A stretch of DNA of 39,017 nucleotides from an uncultured Ileibacterium sp. (lineage in GTDB: Bacteria > Bacillota > Clostridia > Peptostreptococcales > Anaerovoracaceae). The DNA is taken from contig CABTXQ010000010.1 of assembly GCA_902488835.1 (NCBI GenBank), positions 1 to 39,017 of the forward strand, in the 5' to 3' direction. A program made the translations under genes and the position numbers. The notes under the pieces were generated by a model. The model did not search any database. It was not told the DNA's origin and saw only the letters and a list, made by a program, of their open reading frames with translations. Positions 16,713 to 23,834 of the stretch are shown here, piece by piece; position 1 is the first letter of the stretch, and each line of letters opens with the position of its first letter.

Positions 16713-18605
16713 ATGACGATATTAAGTGCTGATTCTATAAATAAGGCATATGGTGTTGATTTAATACTTGAAGATGTGAGTTTCAATATATCTAAAGGAG
16801 AGAGGATAGGAATTGTAGGACCTAATGGTGCAGGAAAGACTACACTTCTCGATATAATAACAGGAGAAACTGAAGCTGACACAGGAAAAATTTACATAAG
16901 AAAAGATGTTGAAATAGGATATGTCAGGCAGAAGGGACATTTTGACCCAGGCAAAACAATAATAGAGGAAGCTGAGAAAACATACGAATCAGTAAGAAAG
17001 CTTGAAGTGAGACTTAAAGAACTTGCAGATGAAATGGCAGATGATCATCTGAAGGCTGATGAATATACTGAATTACTCGATAAATACAAAGATATGGGAG
17101 GATATTCACATGAGGGAAGGATTGAAGGAATCCTAATCTCAATGGGATTTCCTAAAGATATTTGGAATAGGAAAATTGAATCCTTATCAGGAGGAGAGCG
17201 TACGAGGCTTGCCCTTGCATGCACTCTTATGAAGCAACCTGACCTTTTAATCCTTGATGAACCTACCAACCATCTCGATTTTGGGATGCTTTTTTCACTT
17301 GAGAAAACACTTTCCACGTATAATGGCACTATAATAGTTGTATCACATGACAGGTTTTTTCTTGACAAGGTTGCAACAAGGATATTCGATATAAGGAATT
17401 CGAGACTCAAGGCATATAAGGGTAATTATTCTGAATATAGAAAAAAGAGAGAACTTATTGAAGAAGCGGAAAGAAAAGAATATCAGAAAACTGTAGTCGA
17501 GATAAAAAAACAGCAGGATATTATAAGACGTTTCAAAGAAAGAGGAACGGAAAAGCTCGCTAAAAGAGCGCGTTCGAGAGAAAAAATCCTTGAAAAAATA
17601 AAACCGATTGAAGAGCCTTTGAGTGATCAGAATGAAATGAAGATGAAATTTGTTCAGGATTACAGGAGTGGAAGAGATGTCATAGAAGTAGAGAGATTAA
17701 AAAAGAGCTTTGATGGGAAAGAACTTTTTAGAGATGTTAAATTCAAGATAAGATCAGGAGATCACGTCTGCTTTATAGGTGAAAACGGTGTAGGAAAGAG
17801 TACTCTTATGAAAATTCTGTCTTCCAATGATCCTTATTATACCGGATATCTTAAGACGGGTCACAATGTTAATATTTCATATTTTGATCAGGAACAGATG
17901 ATACTTGATAATAAGCAGACAGTTTTATCAGAAATGCAGAATAATTTTCATGAATATAATGACAGCGAGATGAGATCGATACTCGGAAGATTCCTGTTCA
18001 GGGGAGATGATGTATTTAAACAGATTTCCAAGCTTTCCGGTGGAGAGAAAGCTAAACTAGCACTATTAAAACTCATGCTTTCCGGTGCAAATACGCTTAT
18101 TTTGGATGAACCGACAAATCATCTGGATATTGATTCAAAAGAAGCCGTTGAAGATGCACTCATCGACTTTAAGGGTACTGCAATTATCGTATCACACGAC
18201 AGATATCTTCTAAGTAAAGTTCCTGATAGAATATATGAGCTTCATAATTATGGAGTTATTGAATACCTCGGTAAGTATGATTATTATTTGGAGAAAAAAG
18301 CTGAAAATGACATTAATAATTCTTCTTTTAGAGCAATAAAAGAAGAAACCTTTGAAAGCGGATCAGCTGAAGAAAGAAAAGCACAAAAACAACTTGAAGC
18401 AAAAAAAAGAAAGCGTGAAAGAAGAATTGCTGAGCTGGAGGAGCTAATAGACAGGACAGAAGGAAAAATTAGAGATATTGAGGAAACTATGTGTGAACCT
18501 AAGAACACAAGTAATCCTATTTTCCTTAAAGAATGTGATGATATGAGGGATTCACTTATGAAAGAACTTGATGAATATTATAATGAGTGGTCAGAACTTG
18601 TATAG
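16713..18605 (+). CDS. ABC-F family ribosome-associated ATPase
   Basis: A 630-residue soluble protein with two ABC ATPase domains and no membrane segments. First site: Walker A GPNGAGKT (36-43), signature LSGGERTRLALA and LILDEPTNHLDF. Second site: GENGVGKS (about 356-363), LSGGEKAKLALLKLML and LILDEPTNHLDI. A basic interdomain linker (about residues 230-300) and a charged C-terminal coiled coil (about 540-630) are typical of YdiF/Uup-type ABC-F factors. Family knowledge: these act at the ribosomal E site on stalled or slow complexes, and some confer antibiotic resistance. Its position after tsaD matches B. subtilis ydiF, favouring a housekeeping role. Start ATG 16713 directly abuts the tsaD stop. 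Confidence 0.92.
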   Translation: MTILSADSINKAYGVDLILEDVSFNISKGERIGIVGPNGAGKTTLLDIITGETEADTGKIYIRKDVEIGYVRQKGHFDPGKTIIEEAEKTYESVRKLEVRLKELADEMADDHLKADEYTELLDKYKDMGGYSHEGRIEGILISMGFPKDIWNRKIESLSGGERTRLALACTLMKQPDLLILDEPTNHLDFGMLFSLEKTLSTYNGTIIVVSHDRFFLDKVATRIFDIRNSRLKAYKGNYSEYRKKRELIEEAERKEYQKTVVEIKKQQDIIRRFKERGTEKLAKRARSREKILEKIKPIEEPLSDQNEMKMKFVQDYRSGRDVIEVERLKKSFDGKELFRDVKFKIRSGDHVCFIGENGVGKSTLMKILSSNDPYYTGYLKTGHNVNISYFDQEQMILDNKQTVLSEMQNNFHEYNDSEMRSILGRFLFRGDDVFKQISKLSGGEKAKLALLKLMLSGANTLILDEPTNHLDIDSKEAVEDALIDFKGTAIIVSHDRYLLSKVPDRIYELHNYGVIEYLGKYDYYLEKKAENDINNSSFRAIKEETFESGSAEERKAQKQLEAKKRKRERRIAELEELIDRTEGKIRDIEETMCEPKNTSNPIFLKECDDMRDSLMKELDEYYNEWSELV

Positions 18606-18630
18606 AAATCGTAGATTTTTCCCAAAGCTA

Positions 18631-18660
18631 TTGAATAAACGCTCGATTTCGTTGTATAAT
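18631..18660 (+). promoter_or_regulatory. Sigma-A-type promoter for acpP-rex
   Basis: TTGAAT (18631-18636), an 18-bp spacer and a perfect TATAAT (18655-18660) lie 33 bp before the acpP start. This sets acpP-rex apart from the upstream operon, although I see no terminator after the ABC-F gene. Confidence 0.7.
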
Positions 18661-18692
18661 TATCAAACGCTATTAATTAGGAGGATTTCGTA

Positions 18693-18926
18693 ATGATTTT
18701 TGAAAAAATAAAAGAAATTATAGTTGATCAACTTGGTGTTGAAGAAGAAATGATAACAATGGATACAAATATGATGAAAGATCTTGAAGCAGACTCACTC
18801 GATGCTGTAGAGATTATTCTAGGAGTTGAGGATGAATTTGAGATTGAAATTCCTGATGATGTTGCAGAGAAATTTGAGACTGTAGGCGATCTAGTCAGCT
18901 ATGTAGATGATAACATGGATAAATAA
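18693..18926 (+). CDS. acpP: Acyl carrier protein
   Basis: A 77-residue acidic four-helix carrier protein for fatty acid synthesis. The phosphopantetheine attachment site is S35 in LEADSLDAVEI. AGGAGG at 18680-18685 is a strong ribosome binding site. The gene stands alone, with no fab genes beside it, and 32 bp before rex. It fits the primary AcpP, but a specialised second carrier protein cannot be excluded. Neighbouring coaX supplies precursor of the cofactor it carries. Confidence 0.93.
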   Translation: MIFEKIKEIIVDQLGVEEEMITMDTNMMKDLEADSLDAVEIILGVEDEFEIEIPDDVAEKFETVGDLVSYVDDNMDK

Positions 18927-18958
18927 GTTATTGCTTGGAGAAGGGATAGTCAATAATT

Positions 18959-19585
18959 ATGAAAAGCAAGGTTTCTGAAGCGGTTATGAGACGACTACCG
19001 AGGTACAGAAGATATCTCGGAGAACTCAAAGAGAATGGAATTGAAAAAATTTCATCCAGTGAACTCGGAGAAATGATCGGATATACCGCTTCTCAGATTA
19101 GACAAGATTTTAATACATTTGGTGGATTTGGGCAACAGGGATTTGGATATAGTGTAGAACGCCTTTATAAAGAGATAAGCAAAATACTTGGTCTCGATAA
19201 AGAATACAGCGTAGTTGTTGTCGGAATCGGTAATATGGGTAAGGCTATAACCAACTTCCTTTTTAACTACAACCTTGGCTTTGATATAATAGGGCTGTTT
19301 GATTCAAGTAGTAAGGTGATAGGGACAAAAATTAACGGTGTTGAGGTTCAATCGTTTGATTTGTTTGATAAATTTGCAGAAGACAACAAAGTGGATATCG
19401 GAGTGATATGCGTAAACAAAGAGTCAGCTAATGATGTCTATAAAAGACTTAGCAACAAAGGCACAAGAGGGATATGGAATTTTGCTCCAATCGATCTCAA
19501 GACTGACAATGGAATAAGTGTTGAGAATGTTCATATTACCGATAGTCTTCAAGTGCTATCATTTATGATGAGTAAGGACAAGTAG
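18959..19585 (+). CDS. rex: Redox-sensing transcriptional repressor Rex
   Basis: Rex is a dimeric NADH/NAD+ sensor that represses fermentation and hydrogen or butyrate genes until NADH rises. Residues 1-80 form the winged helix (RLPRYRRYLGEL, then ASQIRQDFNTFGGFGQQGFGY). The Rossmann part starts with VVVGIGNMGKAI (G89, G91, G94). The C-terminal domain-swap helix is present (DSLQVLSFMM). 208 residues is the normal length. rex near tsaD/ABC-F and groESL is also the B. subtilis arrangement (ydiH). I could not find a convincing Rex operator in the window. Confidence 0.96.
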   Translation: MKSKVSEAVMRRLPRYRRYLGELKENGIEKISSSELGEMIGYTASQIRQDFNTFGGFGQQGFGYSVERLYKEISKILGLDKEYSVVVVGIGNMGKAITNFLFNYNLGFDIIGLFDSSSKVIGTKINGVEVQSFDLFDKFAEDNKVDIGVICVNKESANDVYKRLSNKGTRGIWNFAPIDLKTDNGISVENVHITDSLQVLSFMMSKDK

Positions 19586-19616
19586 GATTACATAATTATA
19601 TTTTATGCATTTAATT

Positions 19617-19645
19617 GAAAACCCGTAGCAAGGCTACGGGTTTTC
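19617..19645 (+). terminator. Strong bidirectional intrinsic terminator between rex and ferredoxin
   Basis: GAAAACCCGTAGC (19617-19629) pairs perfectly with GCTACGGGTTTTC (19633-19645) around an AAG loop. Runs of A before and T after the GC core make it work in both directions, fitting the convergent rex (+) and ferredoxin (-) genes. Confidence 0.9.
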
Positions 19646-19688
19646 AAAACATATTATGCATAAATGTAATATTCAAAATAAAACTAAA

Positions 19689-19856
19689 CTAAGCTTCTGC
19701 AGGTGCGCCAACAGGACAAACACTTGCGCAGTTGCCACAATCTATGCATGAATTCTCATCGATTACATATGGAGCTCCTTCTGCAATAGCATCTACAGGA
19801 CATCCGTCAACACAAGCTCCACAGCTGATGCAATTCTCACCAATTTTGTAAGCCAT
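19689..19856 (-). CDS. 2[4Fe-4S] ferredoxin, clostridial type
   Basis: A 55-residue low-potential electron carrier, read on the - strand from ATG at 19854-19856 to TAG at 19689-19691. Both cluster motifs are complete: CISCGACVDGCP (residues 9-20) and CIDCGNCASVCP (37-48). Length and sequence are typical of clostridial ferredoxins that serve pyruvate:ferredoxin oxidoreductase and hydrogenase. AAGGAGGTAA (19861-19870 on the - strand) is an excellent ribosome binding site. It is flanked by the terminator at 19617-19645 and a promoter at 19898-19927, so it is a single-gene unit. Confidence 0.96.
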   Translation of the reverse strand: MAYKIGENCISCGACVDGCPVDAIAEGAPYVIDENSCIDCGNCASVCPVGAPAEA

Positions 19857-19897
19857 AAAATTACCTCCTTATTAAATATATCTCATACCTCGCGGGA

Positions 19898-19927
19898 ATT
19901 ATAACATGCGTATATTCGGTTAGACAA
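19898..19927 (-). promoter_or_regulatory. Probable promoter of the ferredoxin gene
   Basis: On the - strand: TTGTCT (19922-19927), an 18-bp spacer and a perfect TATAAT (19898-19903), about 42 bp before the start codon. The next + strand gene begins only about 30 bp away, so the divergent control regions overlap. Confidence 0.6.
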
Positions 19928-19958
19928 GTACAACATCAAAGGAGATTAAGAGAGACCT

Positions 19959-20780
19959 ATGTTTATTATTTCTTTTACAGGAAAGAGCGGTACGGGTAAA
20001 AGCTATCAAGCCATGAAAATTTGCCGAGATCATAATATCGATGCGATAATTGATGACGGACTTCTCATATACCATAACAGAGTTGTTGCCGGAAGATCCG
20101 CAAAAAGATGTGAATCAAAGGCAGAAGCTATGAGGACGGCACTGTTTAATTATGATGACCACAAGAGAGATGTCAAATTGAAACTTAGCCTTCTTAATCC
20201 TAATAAACTTATGATAATAGGTACATCTGACAGAATGGTTGATTGGATAACCAGGGAACTGGATCTTCCAAGTGCAAATAAAAGACTTTATATTAATGAT
20301 TTTACAACCGAGAAAGAACGAGAAATCGCAAGCATTAGTAGAAACAAATTTGGTGAACACGTTATACCGGTTCCGATGGTACAAATCAAGAAGTATTTTC
20401 CAGGGTACTTCATGCATCCTATAAGGATATTAAGAAATTTTGCACTTCATGGAAAAGGGGAAGAACTTGAAGAACCAACGGTAGTCAGACCACAATTCAG
20501 CTATTTCGGAAAGTATGAGATAAGTGAGAAAGTTATCGAAGATATTATAAAGATAACAGCAAACAGGTTTAATAATCGTATACAAATATCCGATTATTAT
20601 CATAGTCCGGTAGGATCAGGACTTCTGCTTGTCGTAAAAGTAAAAATCAAACTTGTAGAAGGCATTATAGATAGATGCTCAGAGCTTCAATGGAGAATAA
20701 AGCGTGTTATCGAAGAAATGACAGCTTTTGAACTCATAAATATAAACATCGAAATTTCGGAAATAATAATTGGTGATTGA
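19959..20780 (+). CDS. P-loop ATP-binding protein with C-terminal Asp23-like domain
   Basis: A 273-residue protein without a named function that I know. Residues 8-15 are a clear Walker A (GKSGTGKS) at the extreme N-terminus, followed by a nucleoside-kinase-like start (AIIDDGLLIYHNRVVAGRSAK). From about residue 184 to the end the sequence resembles the Asp23/Gls24 (alkaline shock) fold: GKYEISEKVIEDIIKITA, then VVKVKIKLVEG and a final helix-strand RVIEEMTAFELININIEI. This fold match is by eye and moderately sure. Asp23 proteins are envelope-stress and membrane-associated factors in Firmicutes. GGAG at 19941-19944 is rather far from ATG 19959; AGAGAG is closer. It overlaps the start region of the glycosylase gene. 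Confidence 0.7.
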   Translation: MFIISFTGKSGTGKSYQAMKICRDHNIDAIIDDGLLIYHNRVVAGRSAKRCESKAEAMRTALFNYDDHKRDVKLKLSLLNPNKLMIIGTSDRMVDWITRELDLPSANKRLYINDFTTEKEREIASISRNKFGEHVIPVPMVQIKKYFPGYFMHPIRILRNFALHGKGEELEEPTVVRPQFSYFGKYEISEKVIEDIIKITANRFNNRIQISDYYHSPVGSGLLLVVKVKIKLVEGIIDRCSELQWRIKRVIEEMTAFELININIEISEIIIGD

Positions 20781-20782
20781 AA

Positions 20783-21616
20783 ATGGATATGATTGAACTT
20801 GAAATAAATGGCGATTTTGACCTACATCAAACATTGGAATGTGGGCAATGCTTCAGATGGGAAAGAATTACTGAATCCAAATACATGGTGTTTGCAAATA
20901 GTAATGTATGTATAGCTGAGCGGACAGAGAAAAAATTGATATTGCTGAACTATTATGGATCTGAAGAATTCTGGAAAAATTACTTTGATCTAGACACGGA
21001 TTATGGAAAACTTAAAGAAGAATTAATGAGTGCAAATCCGGAACTTAAAGATGTGATCTCATATGGTGGCGGAATAAGAATACTAAATCAGGATTTTTTT
21101 GAGGTCCTGATATCGTTCATAATATCTCAGAATAATAATATACCTAGAATAAAAAAATGCATTGAATCTCTTTGCAAGACTTATGGTGAACCATTGGGAG
21201 AGATAAATGGTAGACCAATATTTGCTTTTCCAAAAGCTGATATTCTTTCAAGAGCTGATTCAAAAGAAATAAACGACCTAAAGCTTGGATATAGGGCTCC
21301 ATACATAGTTGATGCTGCGAAAAAATTTATAGACGAAGGAATTCCCAAAGGAAATACTAAAGAGAAATATGAAAAGCTCCTCTCATATAAAGGGGTAGGC
21401 CCAAAGGTTGCAAACTGCATATCATTATTCGGGTTCAGGGACCTAAAAGCATTTCCTATAGATACTTGGATAAGAAAAATAATGGTCGATATGTATGGAT
21501 TTGAAGAGAAAGATATTTTTGGAATGCAGAATTTTGCAGATGAGAACTTTGGAGATTTTGGAGGACTTGCACAGCAATACCTTTTCTATTATTACAGAGA
21601 TAAGAAGATTAAATGA
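20783..21616 (+). CDS. 8-oxoguanine DNA glycosylase/AP lyase, OGG1 type
   Basis: Base-excision repair enzyme of about 277 residues that removes 8-oxoguanine from DNA. The N-terminal OGG domain is visible (DLHQTLECGQCFRW), and the HhH-GPD core carries YKGVGPKVANC with the likely catalytic lysine K208 and FPIDTWIRK with D227. The 19-residue spacing matches human OGG1 K249/D268. ISQNNNIPRIKK is the conserved helix. The start is uncertain: ATG 20783, ATG 20789 or TTG 20777. GGTGA at 20772-20776 best suits 20783. It overlaps or abuts the upstream P-loop gene, so the two are probably co-translated. Confidence 0.9.
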   Translation: MDMIELEINGDFDLHQTLECGQCFRWERITESKYMVFANSNVCIAERTEKKLILLNYYGSEEFWKNYFDLDTDYGKLKEELMSANPELKDVISYGGGIRILNQDFFEVLISFIISQNNNIPRIKKCIESLCKTYGEPLGEINGRPIFAFPKADILSRADSKEINDLKLGYRAPYIVDAAKKFIDEGIPKGNTKEKYEKLLSYKGVGPKVANCISLFGFRDLKAFPIDTWIRKIMVDMYGFEEKDIFGMQNFADENFGDFGGLAQQYLFYYYRDKKIK

Positions 21617-21622
21617 TTAATT

Positions 21623-21650
21623 TGAAGATATCTTCACATTAATTTTTCCT
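21623..21650 (+). terminator. Weak candidate terminator after the glycosylase gene
   Basis: TGAAGATATCTTCA (21623-21636) is a perfect 14-bp palindrome that can fold as a 5-bp stem with an ATAT loop. A T run (ATTTTTCC) starts some 6 nt later. The short stem makes termination doubtful. Confidence 0.3.
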
Positions 21651-21657
21651 AAAAACA

Positions 21658-21686
21658 TTGACAAAATATGACAATGTGATTAGAAT
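21658..21686 (+). promoter_or_regulatory. Sigma-A-type promoter of groESL
   Basis: A perfect TTGACA (21658-21663), a 17-bp spacer and TAGAAT (21681-21686). The CIRCE operator begins 12 bp after the -10, so bound HrcA would cover the start site. Confidence 0.85.
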
Positions 21687-21697
21687 AATGACAATGG

Positions 21698-21724
21698 TTA
21701 GCACTCAAATATATAGAGTGCTAA
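21698..21724 (+). promoter_or_regulatory. CIRCE operator (HrcA binding site)
   Basis: TTAGCACTC (21698-21706), 9 bp, GAGTGCTAA (21716-21724): an exact match to the CIRCE consensus. Established knowledge: HrcA represses groESL here until heat stress titrates GroEL. hrcA itself is not in the window. Confidence 0.97.
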
Positions 21725-21756
21725 CAAGCTAAAAACAAGTTACGGGAGGTAATAAA

Positions 21757-22038
21757 ATGAGTTTTGGTATAACACCACTTGGAACAAGAGTAGTTCTCAA
21801 AAAGATGGATAAAGTAGATAAGACTGAAGGCGGTATTATTCTTTCGGCAGGAGCTAAAGAAAAGCCTCAATATGCAGAGATCGTTGCTGTAGGAAAGGGT
21901 AGCAAAGATGAACCTATGGAATTAAAGGTAGGAGATACTGTTATATTCCAGAAATATGGTGGACACGATTTAACATACAAGGGTGAGGATTATATGATTA
22001 TGAAGCAGGAAGATATTCTTGCAATAATCAATGAATAA
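21757..22038 (+). CDS. groES: Co-chaperonin GroES
   Basis: The 10-kDa heptameric lid of the GroEL folding chamber. 93 residues with the family features: ITPLGTRVVLKK at the start, the mobile loop KTEGGIILSAGAKEKPQ that docks on GroEL, and the C-terminal YKGEDYMIMKQEDILAII. GGGAGGT at about 21744-21750 is a strong ribosome binding site. It is 14 bp before groEL under the CIRCE-controlled promoter. Confidence 0.98.
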   Translation: MSFGITPLGTRVVLKKMDKVDKTEGGIILSAGAKEKPQYAEIVAVGKGSKDEPMELKVGDTVIFQKYGGHDLTYKGEDYMIMKQEDILAIINE

Positions 22039-22052
22039 TGGAGGTAAAATAA

Positions 22053-23678
22053 ATGGCTAAGGAATTACATTATGGAGAGGATTCAAGAAGAGCAATTCTC
22101 GCAGGTGTAGATAAGTTATCTGATACAGTAAAGATTACATTAGGTCCAAAGGGAAGGAATGTACTTATTGAGAAGAGCTACGGTTCTCCGCTTATTACAA
22201 ATGATGGAGTATCAATTGCAAGAGAAATAGAGCTTGAGGATCAGGTAGAGAATATGGGAGCACAGCTCCTCAAAGAAGTTGCAACAAGAACTAATGATGT
22301 TGCAGGTGATGGAACAACAACTGCAACACTTCTTGCACAGGCGATGATTCATGAAGGATTCAAGAATGTTACAGCAGGTGCAAATCCAATGGCTCTTAAG
22401 GCGGGAATATCAAAGGCCTGTGAAATTGCCGTTGACAACCTTAAGTCTAGAGCAAAGGCTGTAGATGATAAAGAGAGTATTGCACAGGTTGCAAGTATCT
22501 CAGCAGGGGATGAGGAGATTGGAAGACTAATAGCTGAGGCAATGGATAAGGTAGGTAAAGATGGAGTAATTACTGTTGAAGAATCAAGGTCACTTGAAAC
22601 AAGCCTTGAAGTTGTAGAGGGAATGGAATTCGATAGAGGATATTTAAGCCCTTACATGGTAGGTAATACAGACAAGATGGAAGCTGTTATGGAGAATCCA
22701 TACGTACTTCTTACAGACAAGAAGTTATCAAACATTCAGGAAATCATACCTCTCCTTGAGTCAATTATGAAGTCAGGACATTCTCTCCTTATTGTAGCTG
22801 AGGATGTGGAAGGTGAAGCACTTGCTACACTTGTAGTAAATAAGCTCAGAGGAACAATAGATGTTGTTGCAGTTAAGGCACCTGGATTCGGTGACAGGAG
22901 AAAGGCTATGATGGAAGATATAGCGATTCTAACAGGTGGTACATATATAAGCAGTGAACTTGGCTATGAGCTCAAAGATACTACAGTAGATATGCTTGGA
23001 AGTGCCGGTACAATTAAGGTAAATAAAGATAGAACGGTAATTGTAAGCGGTGCAGGAGATAAAGCTGAGATTGACAAGAGAATTGAGAAGATCAGAGGAG
23101 AAATTTCAGAAACCGATTCAGAATTTGATAAAGAGAAATTACAGGAAAGACTTGCTAAACTGATGGGAGGAGTAGCCGTTATTAAGGCCGGATCTGCAAC
23201 TGAGACTGAGCTCAAGGAAAAGAAATTGAGACTTGAGGATGCGCTTAATGCTACAAGAGCTGCAGTCGAGGAAGGAATTGTTGCAGGAGGAGGCACTGCT
23301 TTAATTGGGACTATAAGTGCTGTAAAAGCCTTTGCAGACAAGCAGGAAGGCGATTTCAGAACAGGTGCAAAGATTGTTGAAAGGGCAATAGAAGAACCTG
23401 TAAGACAGATTGCAGAGAATGCAGGATTTGAAGGAAGCGTAGTTGTATCCAAGGTTATTGAATCAGAAGATGGAATAGGATTTGATGCAATTACAAATTC
23501 ATACATCAATATGATAGAGGCAGGAATTGTTGATCCTGTAAAGGTTACAAGGTCTGCACTTCAGAATGCCGCATCTGTCGCAGGTATGCTTCTAACAACT
23601 GAAGCTGGAATTACAGAGATCAAGGAAGATGTACCTATGCCGGCTGCACCTCCAGCTGGAATGGGTGGTATGATGTAA
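22053..23678 (+). CDS. groEL: Chaperonin GroEL
   Basis: The 60-kDa tetradecameric chaperonin, 541 residues, full length. Equatorial ATP-site motifs are visible (TLGPKGRNVLIEK, NDGVSIAREIELED, VAGDGTTTATLLAQ). The apical domain has YLSPYMVGN and the equatorial end GGTALI. The C-terminus is the usual Gly-Met tail (PPAGMGGMM). AATGGAGG upstream is the ribosome binding site. Single copy in this window, with groES directly upstream. Confidence 0.99.
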   Translation: MAKELHYGEDSRRAILAGVDKLSDTVKITLGPKGRNVLIEKSYGSPLITNDGVSIAREIELEDQVENMGAQLLKEVATRTNDVAGDGTTTATLLAQAMIHEGFKNVTAGANPMALKAGISKACEIAVDNLKSRAKAVDDKESIAQVASISAGDEEIGRLIAEAMDKVGKDGVITVEESRSLETSLEVVEGMEFDRGYLSPYMVGNTDKMEAVMENPYVLLTDKKLSNIQEIIPLLESIMKSGHSLLIVAEDVEGEALATLVVNKLRGTIDVVAVKAPGFGDRRKAMMEDIAILTGGTYISSELGYELKDTTVDMLGSAGTIKVNKDRTVIVSGAGDKAEIDKRIEKIRGEISETDSEFDKEKLQERLAKLMGGVAVIKAGSATETELKEKKLRLEDALNATRAAVEEGIVAGGGTALIGTISAVKAFADKQEGDFRTGAKIVERAIEEPVRQIAENAGFEGSVVVSKVIESEDGIGFDAITNSYINMIEAGIVDPVKVTRSALQNAASVAGMLLTTEAGITEIKEDVPMPAAPPAGMGGMM

Positions 23679-23701
23679 ACAACAGAATTTTCAGCATTAT
23701 T

Positions 23702-23737
23702 AACTTCGGGATATCAAATGGTATTCCGAAGTTTTTA
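23702..23737 (+). terminator. Intrinsic terminator of groESL
   Basis: AACTTCGGGATA (23702-23713) pairs with TATTCCGAAGTT (23722-23733) over 12 positions with one G-U, around an 8-nt loop. A T run follows (TTTTATA). Confidence 0.88.
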
Positions 23738-23834
23738 TATATTAAAATAATAATACAAAATTAAATTATCGGTATTTTATTATGTTATAATTAATAAAAC
23801 TTATAAGACAATCAGATAAGAATAGGGGTTAAAA

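Noticed and set aside
16713..18605. ABC-F gene as an antibiotic resistance determinant
   Set aside because: Its place directly after tsaD, as for B. subtilis ydiF, and lack of any mobile context favour a housekeeping ribosome factor.
22964..23509. 181-codon open frame on the - strand opposite groEL
   Set aside because: Low-complexity Ser/Ala/Leu translation antisense to a highly conserved gene, with no start signals; a shadow frame. The same holds for the antisense frames at 3370-3774, 6886-7266 and 30146-30538.
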